Shown here piece after piece: positions 31,301 to 40,700 of a DNA stretch of 64,000 nt. The DNA comes from Mixophyes australis (lineage: Eukaryota; Chordata; Amphibia; Anura; Limnodynastidae), in assembly GCA_036250195.1 (NCBI GenBank), contig JAVHZZ010000004.1:144403729-144467728 (forward strand). The letters run 5' to 3'. The notes under the pieces are model-generated. The model had not been told where the DNA came from. It made no database searches and worked only from the letters and a program-made list of their open reading frames with translations. A program made the translations under genes and the position numbers. Position 1 is the first letter of the stretch. Each line of letters opens with the position of its first letter.

Positions 31301-33420
31301 GAAACATACAAAAGCACACATGGAAGATAGACCTGCTTTAAGTGCTAATGATCAACGATAGATGTTGGCACATGTACTATGTCAGTGATCATTTTGGAGA
31401 ACAAAGAATGGTCATGTTTCCCCCACATTTGGACAGTCCAGTGTCTATAAAGTTGGAAACTGTGCAGGTCAGATAGGAGTCTAGTGAGTGGAATAACAAA
31501 ACTACAGGCATTAGTATAAATGATGGTTAGATGGTACTTACCAACTAAGATAGTTTTGCCATCCACACTTGTAGTGTATTTATAGAGTGTCAGAGCAAAG
31601 GTTGAAAGCTGCTGAGGACGACTGCGAGGAGTTAAGGCTTACAAGACAATAAAGAGTATAAATATGCCTATATACTTTTGCAACAATACATGTTTTACTA
31701 AGCATCATATAAATAATTGAAAAGCCACGTCTTCATCTTGAGTCCATTGTTTACATGCATCTTTGTGATTATCTGTAATATACTGTACTTAGTAAATTTA
31801 TTGTCATTTTCCTTTTACAACTACTATTTTGTTACCCGACTTCATAGGGACGGTTCAATATTATGGTTGCCAAAAATCAAAATGTCCAGTCCATCTGTGC
31901 CTTGCCTTCCTGCTGATAAATCTATTCATTTTGTACGTGTATATAATACATTATATCACCACTTCTATCAACATTGTCAGATCCATAACCCAGACTAAAC
32001 TGCAACCCCACAACCTTTTTGTTCTGGTTTAGGCATAACCACTACATGAAAATCCATGTGTACAATACAACTTTTACATGGTATACAAACCTGTGCTAAC
32101 ATTGCCATGGCAGCTCATATTAAAACATGTGAAATAAAGAGCAGCGACCATTCATAAAGGATACAACCCATCCATTAGGAAGCGTTCCATCAACCTGCAA
32201 ACAGAGTGAAAGCAAATCAGAAACAATGATATCACTCACTGAGATTAATAGGTTCATGTTTTATCTTTGAGGGACCACTTTGATTTGCAATTGCTACTTT
32301 CAGTTTTTAAAGCTTTAATTTAACAACTCACACAATACAAGACTGTGGTGCTACAAATTAAGTTCAATTAGGGATAAAGCAAATGTTGTTTCCCCCTAAA
32401 CGTATGAATTATTATACTATTAACAGAAATAATCTATACAGTGATCTGCATTATTTAATATAATACTAATATTGATCTATATATCACTCTGTATTAATGC
32501 AGGGGAGGGAAATTCCAGAAACGTTGTACTCTGCAACATCCTTTGAAAATTAATGACATGTTGTGTATTACATAAAACTTTTCTGTATAAATATGTCAGA
32601 CTATATTTTGTAAAGGGTACAGCCAGGGCCGGATTAATCCTAGGGCTAACTGGGCTACAGTCCAGGGGCCTTGGGCATCCAGGGGGCCCTTGAAAGTGCT
32701 CAGCAGCAGTATTGATCGGTCGAGGGCGTGGGCGCCCCCGTAACGATCAATGCTGCTGAGCACTTTCATTCCGGCCTACCCCGGCGTGCTGTAGTCTCCT
32801 TACTGAGGAGATCTCGTGAGTCTCACTCTCACGAGATCTCCTCAGTAAAGAGCGTACAGCGCGCTGTGGAAGGACTGCATTGCCAGGAGAAGGAGGTAAG
32901 TGCCTTGGGGGCGGCTCAGCTCGGCTCACCAGGGGGGAAGGGGGGGGGGCAGCTCGGATTACTGGAGGGGGGCCCTCACTGGGGAATGAAGGCCCCCTTA
33001 GCCCAGGGGCCTCCATTCCCTTAATCCGGCCCTGGGTACAGCCCCATAAACTGAGATAGGCCAGTTCCCATTCTGCTCACATCATTGGCTAGCCACAGCT
33101 CGAGACTAGTGCAGCAGGAATTAGCCAATAACATGCCGCAATCCATGATCCATAAAGCATTCCTGCAAGTCCTCTGCCAGAGCTAACTGCTATGTTAATT
33201 ACAGTTTAGCAAGAAATGCGCTTTAATTCACTACTGTATGCAGCGATATAACCCACTTAGGCCACAGCAGTGTGTGTTACTGCAATATAGCATACTGATG
33301 TGTTGCTACTTACTTTGACTTTCCAACTGCGCTGTCCCCAAGACAGATGATTTTGACATTTTCATCTGCATCATATTTCTCCTGGTCAACCTCAGTGACT
33401 ACGTGTCCATCTCCAGCCAT
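28267..33420 (-). CDS. rabl2: Rab-like protein 2 (ciliary small GTPase), complete
   Basis: Coding exons on the minus strand: 33314-33420, 32168-32194, 31542-31621, 31219-31298, 30773-30884, 30543-30640, 29340-29423 and 28267-28347. All are GT-AG with matching phases, giving 222 residues. GTPase motifs: P-loop GDSAVGKS (28-35), WDTAGQE (74-80), NKID (132-135) and SAADG (159-163). There is no C-terminal cysteine, as in RABL2, which is not prenylated. The QERFQSMHASYYHKAHACIM stretch is nearly identical to mammalian RABL2 as I recall it. RABL2 in its GTP form is recruited to the basal body and binds the IFT-B complex to start intraflagellar transport; it is needed for sperm tail function. It faces nme6 head-to-head and acr tail-to-tail. 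Confidence 0.95.
28967..29001. other. Perfect 15-bp hairpin in rabl2 last intron
   Basis: Arms ATCCATTCTGTACAT and its exact reverse complement with a 5-nt loop (28982-28986). It lies about 340 bp from exon 7 within rabl2 intron 7. Confidence 0.7.
29340..29423 (-). CDS. rabl2: rabl2 coding exon 7
   Basis: Acceptor CTTTTAG, donor GAG|GTACAA. Encodes LFTDAIKLAVSYKQNSRDFL and DEVMQELE, matching the RABL2 C-terminal helix. Confidence 0.92.
29424..30542 (-). other. rabl2 intron 6
   Basis: A repeat-like inverted patch at about 29525-29665 includes ACAGGTCATG and CATGACCTG. Nothing else recognised. Confidence 0.6.
30543..30640 (-). CDS. rabl2: rabl2 coding exon 6 (G5 motif)
   Basis: Acceptor TTCTAG, donor AAG|GTAACA. 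Encodes DLRVTQKGFNFSKKHNLPFY and FVSAADGTNVVK with the SAADG guanine-binding loop. Confidence 0.93.
30773..30884 (-). CDS. rabl2: rabl2 coding exon 5 (G4 motif)
   Basis: Acceptor TTTTCAG, donor GATG|GTGAGA. Encodes VFDVQRKVTYKNLSNWYQEL through IPCIVVANKID with the NKID guanine-specificity motif. Confidence 0.93.
31219..31298 (-). CDS. rabl2: rabl2 coding exon 4 (G3 motif)
   Basis: Acceptor GTTTCAG, donor ATCATG|GTATG. Encodes FWDTAGQERFQSMHASYY and HKAHACIM, including the DTAGQ switch II region. Confidence 0.95.
31542..31621 (-). CDS. rabl2: rabl2 coding exon 3 (switch I)
   Basis: Acceptor CCTCGCAG, donor GTTG|GTAAGT. Encodes RPQQLSTFALTLYKYTTSVD and GKTILV, covering the effector loop. Confidence 0.93.
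32168..32194 (-). CDS. rabl2: rabl2 coding exon 2 (27-bp microexon)
   Basis: Acceptor TTTGCAG; donor GG|GTTGTA (weak). Encodes LMERFLMDG, which exactly fills the gap between the P-loop exon and the RPQQLSTF exon and matches mammalian RABL2. It keeps phase 2 on both sides. Confidence 0.85.
32624..33034. mobile_element. hAT MITE (CAGGGCCGGATTAA ends), second copy
   Basis: Same terminal repeats as 25538-25940, in rabl2 intron 1, with an 8-bp duplication GGTACAGC at 32616-32623 and 33035-33042. The GC-rich interior has a palindrome around CTCACGAGATCTCCTCAGTA. Confidence 0.93.
33314..33420 (-). CDS. rabl2: rabl2 coding exon 1 (start, P-loop)
   Basis: Starts ATGGCTGGAGATGG and encodes DQEKYDADENVKIICLGDSA followed by VGKS, the P-loop. 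Donor TCAAA|GTAAGT. Any 5' UTR exon further upstream (toward 35400) is not resolved. Confidence 0.93.
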
Positions 33421-35250
33421 GCTGATGACACCTCGTCTCCAATTTCCCACACATCAAAAATAAAAGACACAATCACCACTATGAGCAGACAGGGACAATG
33501 TTCTGTATGGGCAGTGTGACGGCTTCACTGTTTAATGTATTTTTTCTTTCTAAAACAAATAACAATAAAAATTACTTTATAACTTATCAAAGACAATATC
33601 ATAATACTTTCATATATAGTAAACGTTTCAGTTATAAATGCCAGAAAACTGGTTGAAAGAGAATGGTTGTATAGTCATGAAAAGACAATAATCACAAGTG
33701 ACACAATGAGTAAATATAGTAAATTTGCAGAAATGCAATTGATGAGGTGAAGAAGTTTGCAGCAGCAGGATATACTGGATGGGAATTTTAGTTAGTAAGC
33801 ATATATAAAAAAAAAAGAACAAGTGGCAATGGATCAATGAAGATGGATGTATTACAATGCTTTGAACATTGGAGTTACAGATCACTTGCATCAGGTTTTA
33901 TGTTGTTGCACCTAACCTGCATAATTATGTACTGCATACAAAGTGCATCATTGTTAATCTCAGCCATTTAGATGGAAATGTAAGCCCTATTAGATGAAAA
34001 TGTGTAGTCATATTTAAAAAAATGCCTACATTTGACCATTAGGCTTTCCATCCTGATTAAAGCATCTAGAATGTACAGTGACCCACTTTATTATTATTAT
34101 TAAACAACACCTACAAGTAAGAGTACTTGTATTTCTGTATTTAGTATTTGTCAAAAATAACCTTTTTTACTTAAAGTTTGAAATGGAGCACAAATACATG
34201 ACAATTTCTTTTTTTAAAATGTAGCTGCACCTTGGCATTTGCACAGCTTCTAAAATCCAATTTTGACCAGGTGTAAAGATCCATCCAGCTTGCGTTTTAC
34301 AAAAGCTCCGCTTCCCTGTGCATAATAAAAGAATGTCTCTACATTTTCCCAATCAACTTTCATACTGTTCATTTTAGAGGCTGCAAGCTCAAATGTCTGC
34401 TATGCTTAATTGATAAATAGGCAGTGGTCTAACTGGAAATATAGAAGTGGCGGCATGATAAATGTAATGGGAATGCAAGTGGATGGAACTTATATTTACA
34501 TTTTTCGGGTATGTACCAACTAAAACGGTTGCCTTTGCTATCTCATATTTTCATTCTTCATGCAATGCTGTGCCCACGATTACATAATACTCTGTCCCTA
34601 GTGATGTCAAAGCTTTGCCTCCAGGTCACTGTTTTACCTATATTAAAGTATGGTGTGAATCTTATGACTTTAGAAAAGATCAGATCACATGTCTATCCCA
34701 ATTTTTAACTTCAATTTCCCTGATCTTATAGGAAACTGTCTGGGTTCTATAATGAGAATTTAAAACATAAAAAGGTATCTTTATGTATGAAAAAGGTAAG
34801 CAATATCAAAATCACTGCAAAACATTAAACACATTACACTAACAGCAGTAAAGTAATTGAAAAAAGTTGGAGAAATGGGCTGAGCCGAGTAACAGACCCT
34901 GACAATTTGAAATAGCCAGATTCTGATTATTCTGAGGAATTATTATAATTGATAATCCCTTGAAAGAATATCATGTGTGCCTAATGCTGCGAAAGAAAGT
35001 GTAGTAAAGAATATTGATGTAAGCAATAGAGAGAAAATAGAGACATTACATCTATTAAACATTGCTGCATGGTAAACATAGAAACAAGGTCGGTAATAGT
35101 AAAGGAAGACAGAGCTGACAGATTACAGTGCACATTCACTCACTGATGGATAACCACGTATACCATATCCATATAAAGCTATATATCTACGCAGATACAA
35201 TGTTGCACACAGCTATATTCAAGCCGTTAAATGTCTGGAAATGTGCACTC
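33421..35250. other. rabl2 upstream intronic or intergenic sequence
   Basis: AT-rich. Probably an intron between a rabl2 leader exon and the first coding exon. No repeat or gene recognised. Confidence 0.45.
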
Positions 35251-35487
35251 ACCCGGGTGGTACACAGTTCTAATCAAGTACTTTATTGTCCGGAAAGATG
35301 AATTCACCAAGGTGCCAGGGACATCAACCTAATTCTCTCTGCTTAGCAACGGATGCTCTGCAGGGTACACCTACAGCACTTCGCGCATGCGTTGTAGGGT
35401 GAGACACCGAGAAAAGTATTTACAAGAAGTGACAATCACACATGTTGGTCTCCGGTTCTATGCGTACAGCATATAGAAGAGGTCTAT
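35251..35487. promoter_or_regulatory. Probable bidirectional promoter, rabl2 (-) / nme6 (+)
   Basis: A higher-GC interval lies between the divergent genes. TTAGCAACGG at 35344-35353 contains a perfect RFX X-box half-site (AGCAAC). GTTACCATAGAG at 35674-35685, within the nme6 leader, has a GTTACC half-site. Full X-boxes (GTNRCC, 0-3 nt, RGYAAC) are not present, so regulation by RFX factors is only suggested. No TATA box is seen. Exact transcription starts are unknown. Confidence 0.45.
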
Positions 35488-35705
35488 GTGGGTGACCATT
35501 TTTTCGAAGCCTATAAAGGCATTGACGCTTGGGTTTCTGACTTCAACAAAATGGCGTCTAAATACTGCAGTGGAGACCTACAGCTAAAGCAAACTGAATA
35601 CAGTAGTTCTCCCATCGCACATGTTTTTGGCACCCCAGTGAGAGAGTGCCGGAAACAGTGTGAGGAGGCGTCTGTTACCATAGAGAAGCGCGGAAGGGGT
35701 GGCGG
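35488..35705 (+). other. nme6: nme6 probable 5' leader exon with upstream ORF
   Basis: A strong donor GGCGG|GTGAGT at 35706 fits the acceptor TCTCAACAG before 37663. CAACAAAATGGCGTC at 35544-35558 resembles a YY1-type initiator-proximal motif and also starts a 59-codon upstream ORF. After splicing, that ORF ends TGA at 37685-37687, two bases before the nme6 ATG. The 5' end of the exon is not defined by sequence alone. Confidence 0.5.
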
Positions 35706-35732
35706 GTGAGTGCTTTACCACAAGGGCATATC

Positions 35733-36028
35733 ATCATTATCACCATTTATTTAATTCTGCAGCGCTGTGCACAAGTTATTCACATCAGTCCCTGCTCCAT
35801 TAGAGCTTACAGTCTAATTTCGCTAACTCACACACAGAGAGAGACGGAGGTCAATTTAATAGCAGCCAATTAGCCTACTAGTATGTTTTTGGAGTGTGGG
35901 AGGAAATCAGAGCACACATGGGGAGAACATACAAACTCCACACAGATAAAGCTATGGTTTGGATTTGAACTCATGACTCCAGTGCTGTGAGGCAGAAGGG
36001 CTAACCACTTGGCCACCGTGCTAGGCTT
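35733..36028 (-). repeat. tRNA-derived SINE copy
   Basis: Same family as 3824-4148, minus orientation. It keeps the head (CCACTTGGCCACCGTG read on plus), the TTTGAACTCATGACTCC region and a tail with AATTCTGCAGCGCTGTGCAC. It lies in nme6 intron 1. Confidence 0.8.
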
Positions 36029-36176
36029 TAGAGGGACCTGTTGCTTAAACATATATAAAACAGAAGCGTGTTACCAAAGGGAAAATTGGAGTTATATGAT
36101 TAAACTCTTTAGCTGAATAGATTTTAGTCGGCAGCCTTCAAAACGACTTACGATTTGTGTATTATGGTACAAAGAG

Positions 36177-36481
36177 CATACTTGCCAACTCTCGGAAACA
36201 AGTTTCCGGGAGAGGGGGCGTGACAGCGGGGCGGGACGAGGCCAAACGTGTCATTTTGGTCCCGCGCCCCGCGAAAACGTAATTTATGTCACGGGGGCGG
36301 GGCCAAAATGACACGATTGGCCTCGTCCCGCGCCCTCCAAAATGGCGTCAATCACAGAGAATCGCGTCGAATGACGCGATTCTCTGTGAAATCCAGGATG
36401 CGGGAGAAATGCCAACGAGCCCGGGAGACTGAACCGAATTTCGGGAGTCTCCCGGACATTCCGGGAGAGTTGGCAAGTATG
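36177..36481. mobile_element. GC-rich palindromic MITE with 8-bp target duplication
   Basis: Ends CATACTTGCCAACTCTC and GAGAGTTGGCAAGTATG, flanked by ACAAAGAG at 36169-36176 and 36482-36489. The interior is CpG-rich and highly palindromic. One hairpin has perfect 17-bp arms (TCACAGAGAATCGCGTC, 4-nt loop) near 36351-36388. A longer imperfect stem pairs GGGACGAGGCCAAACGTG with CGATTGGCCTCGTCCC. hAT-like by duplication length. Confidence 0.9.
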
Positions 36482-36489
36482 ACAAAGAG

Positions 36490-37662
36490 ATATAAAGTTC
36501 CCAACACATGCAGTGTGACCCTGGTGTCTAGTCATTATCGGACTTGGTGGTGCATGTGGTTAGAGGATGACTGCTATCGGACTGCGTGTGCGGCAATCTT
36601 CTGGACTCAATGAAGTCGTAGGAGATTCCTTGGTCTGAGGTCTCGGCACTTAGTCACTAACGTCTGTTCAGTTAACCAGTAAAGGATATAATTTTTAAAA
36701 TTCACTTTCTTGGACTAAACTACATATTTTTAAATTAGTTATGTCATTCATATTCATGTTAGACAATTCTGATTTAACTTGTATTTTTCAATAAAATGAT
36801 TACTACTGCTATGAATAGTCCAAGACTGTGTATGTGCCGGTGAAAGGTAAGCCATGCTCTGTTCTTTAAAGAATACCAGAACCAATGGGTATGGTAACAT
36901 ACAAGGGGCTGGGGGGAGAATGCTCCTATCCCTGGGACCCTGATTTCTCTCAATTTTGCTGGTTTTCGAAGCGAATTCCTTCAAATGCAAGGCTTAATCT
37001 GATGTTGATTATGTAGTCTATAGGAAAAAGTTTTTAGTCACTTCATATATTTGAATGTTTCTATTGTAAATAGAGCTCAAATGGGGTTCTATACAATGGT
37101 GTTACCTAATGACTCTTCTCCATGGTCCTGCTATTGTATTGTAGTTTAACAGACTTGAATTGCAAATTAATTTCATTCCAGTGCTCCTGTGTACTTATAG
37201 AAGGCACTTTCACCTCCGCTCCTGTTTTGTATTGTCTGCATTGAGCCTTGGTATAAAACAATGGTTGGGAGAGTCTTCTTTCCTTTCTATTGAATTTATT
37301 TGTTTTTGCTGGGGTACTTTATGAGTCACTGCTTATTGATGCTTCTTATATTATTATCATCATCATCATTTATTTATATACCACCAGCAAATTCTGTAGC
37401 GCAATTGGGAACAAACAGTAATAAAACAGTACTGGGTAATAGGTACAGATAGAGAGGTAAGAGGACCCTGCTTACAATCTGTGGAAATTAACCTAGTTGT
37501 GCCTTGAAAATTTGCTTCTTATACCTTTTGACAGTTCCCAATGCATAATTAAAGTTTCATGACATGTCCTGTGTAATGTTTTGGGGAAAAAACATCATTT
37601 GTTCTATTAGTTGCATATTCTTATTTTTGTATGTGTGACTGTTGTGTATTATTTCTCAACAG
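36490..37662 (+). other. Rest of nme6 intron 1
   Basis: Contains a decayed LINE/SINE tail at about 37355-37480 (TTTATTTATATACCACCAGC...GTAGCGCAATTGGG). Nothing else is recognised. Confidence 0.55.
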
Positions 37663-37776
37663 GTTATCCCTCTGTCCCTGCATGTGATCATGTCCGCAAT
37701 CCGCTGGACTCGCTCCCTTCAGCTTACTCTAGCTGTAATTAAGCCTGATGCCTTGGCCCATCCAATCATATCTGAA
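37663..37776 (+). CDS. nme6: nme6 exon 2 (start codon)
   Basis: Acceptor TCTCAACAG; coding starts at ATG 37690. Encodes MSAIRWTRSLQLTLAVIKPD and ALAHPIISE, the first strand of the NDPK fold. Donor GAA|GTAAAA. Confidence 0.92.
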
Positions 37777-40700
37777 GTAAAACTTTAGCCTTTTAAGTTG
37801 TAATGTTTTGTGGAACTTGCTATTCAAGTATTTTAAATACCCTTCCAGATATGGACACATTTAGTTGAAGTAGTGAAATTATTTATGCATTGACAGATGA
37901 ATCAGATATTTGTTGGGTCGTCAAAGGAGGATTGAACTGACAAATTGCAGGTTGACTTGTTTGCATTTAAAGTTATACAAAGATGAGGAACTTTTAGAGC
38001 TGCACTACCACCTAGTCAAAAGTGGTAGTACAGCCCCCATCAGCGGTGGGTACCATGTGCAGTCATTTACCTGACGCTCCTCTGCCCCTCTTATAGGGCT
38101 CCCCCAGTTAAGCACCCTTTTAAGTTGGCAAACTAAATTGATCTGCGGGTTCTGTAGTACTTGGAGGTGTCCTGCACCATCACCTTTTACTAAATGGTAG
38201 TACATCTTTAATATGTTAATATCTTACTCCTACACATATTTACGATAATACTAATTGAGTAAAATGATAACAATTGGATGGTTTATTATGCAAATCCTCT
38301 GAAATGTATATGGGGACAAAATATTTGAGAGCTTTTTGCTTTGACCAGTGGGTCAGGGAAGCCACCCAGCTTTTTTGAATCCTGGCTCTAGACATACCCT
38401 GCTGGCTGCCTATCCAAATCCATCCAACTAGGCTTCCACATATACATGCTATAATTGCATGGTTGCTGTATAGCAATGTTGTGGGCCTTTTTAATCATGG
38501 AAAAACAGATTGCCATCTTTGTTGATGGTGGTCAGCTGGAGATTTCATCTTAAAGATCTAGTTCTTCTCCAAAGCAATAAACAATAGCCTTGTCTTGTTG
38601 TGCCCAAAGTATAGCCCTGACATGGGTTGACGCTTAAAGCCGCAATCCCATGAAAACATTTTGTATTTTTATTTTTTACATAAATCACTGTTGCAGGCTA
38701 TAAGAACAATGTTGACATTTACCTTGATTTTTATGATTTGGGCTGCCATGGCAACCATAGTCAAATGGCTCATGAGTTAGCGAGCTGAGAGGCTTTGGAA
38801 CGCCCCTATGAGCTTTGTTTGCACTGTGACATGCTTCTTCTCCTGCCTCTGTGATCACATGACCTGTGAGCCTGTGTCTCGCTCCATTTTTGTTTGCCAA
38901 CCAGACTTTTGAAAAGGAGAGAATGGTTTGTAGGAGGTTAGCTAAGAAATATAATTATCAGATAGATGCATGCTTAATAGGTAGTTAAATTACTATTTTA
39001 AGAAAAAAAAAATCTTTGTGGGATTGTTGTTTTAAACCTGCATCTAATGTTTTCTATGATTTCTGTTATACCATCTGATTATTTTTTTCCCCGTAGGCTG
39101 TACATGAGAAGATACTAAACAACAATTTTCTTATAGTAAGAAGTAAGGAACTTCAGTGGCGGGTAACAGATTCTCAGAATTTCTACCGTGAACATGCAGG
39201 CAAGAACTGTTTTTGGGGCTTAATCTTATGTACACCAGACAGTTTAGCTATTTAGGGTAGTGGCAATGTATGCCCGGTTATTTCAGCTATAGAAACTTGG
39301 CATTTATATCCACTTTACGCCTGCATAATGGCAGGCAATGTAACCATTGGGTGTCTGTCACTGATATGCTTTATGAATGCTGGATTTAATTTTTGTTTAA
39401 TCTTACACATTTAATTATAGTAGATCCAATGACATACCAGATATTTACCCCCCAAAAATAGGCAAAATATTTATCTCCATAATCAAAAAAGAAACAGCAA
39501 TGCTGAGCGTACATTTATTTCATCTCTTCTTTTTTCTATGACCGATGCTGCTCGCTCCTGATGTTCTAGGGGCAATAAGAGTAATTTATGAATAATTAAA
39601 ATCGCCCCTGCGGCACATCTGCTGTTTTGTAGCATTATGTTTCTTTTTTTTTGTTTTAGCATGATTGCACACATTGTTACAAGAACTGTATGGATCTGCA
39701 TTTCATAATCATTTCGGGAGGGTGTAAACAGTAATACACTGTAATAGTGTAACTGGGCTGATCAGTGCATTCCTATATAATTGTGGGCTCAGCTTATTTA
39801 TGAACACGAATAATTTAAATCAAAATCAATGGATGGAGCAGGAGTTATTACGGGCCACATAGACTTTTTCATTTCACAAATTTTTTTTTCTCCAAGTTTG
39901 TTTATTGAATTTTAACAGAAAAACTGGAATGCTGAGGATACAGAAAAGAAAATAGGAGGTTGGACAGTGCAATCATCAGTGCAAAAAGTACTGGATGTTA
40001 GACTATTATCCTAAGTGCAAATGAAAATAAGAGGAGACAGAACATTTCTCATGTCAGACATTTTAAAATGAATAAAGAACTCTAAGCAAAACATCAGGTG
40101 GCTATCTACAGGGATTTGGGTGACCTGGGCTGCGGGCACGGACTCTCACGTGAGTTAGATACAGTAGGGCAGATGGGAGGGCGGGGACCCATAGTGGTCG
40201 AGCTATGGAGCCAAATATAAGAAAATGTAACCAGTGTGTTACAGATGATGTGAGTATGTTCTCTGTACAGCGCTGCGGAATTAGTGGCGCTATATAAATA
40301 GATGATGATGATAATGCAAGATATGTGTTCCACCCCACAAAGGAGGTTAGAGTCAGGTATCTATTTTTTTTCCAACATGAAGTAATTTGATATCTGATAG
40401 CGTGTATAATATGCCATATCAAATGGTATGTTTTGGTGTGTCAGGGAGGGTTCACAGGCATATGAAAGTGATCCTGGAATCCAAACCTTGATAATATCGC
40501 AAATAAGGAGGTGTACTGCTTTCCAAAGTGGGGATTACTAGTATCCTTTTATTTATATTTATCCGCAAGGTTTCCAAAGCGCTGTACAGAGTACAAACAG
40601 TAGACCATGCAGAGTGAGACAGTACAGAACAAAAAACAAATAGTATAAGACTCTAAAAGCTCCAGGCATAGCAAGTATCAAGAATATGGAGCAGAAGAAT

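Larger units (their letters stand above)
31622..33313 (-). other. rabl2 introns 1 and 2, flanking microexon 2
   Basis: Apart from the 27-bp exon at 32168-32194 and the hAT MITE at 32624-33034, nothing is recognised. A 93-codon open frame at 31717-31998 has no domain and lies wholly in an intron. Confidence 0.6.

Noticed and set aside
35488..35709. 73-codon ORF as an independent gene
   Set aside because: It ends just after a strong splice donor and is better explained as the nme6 5' leader exon carrying an upstream ORF.
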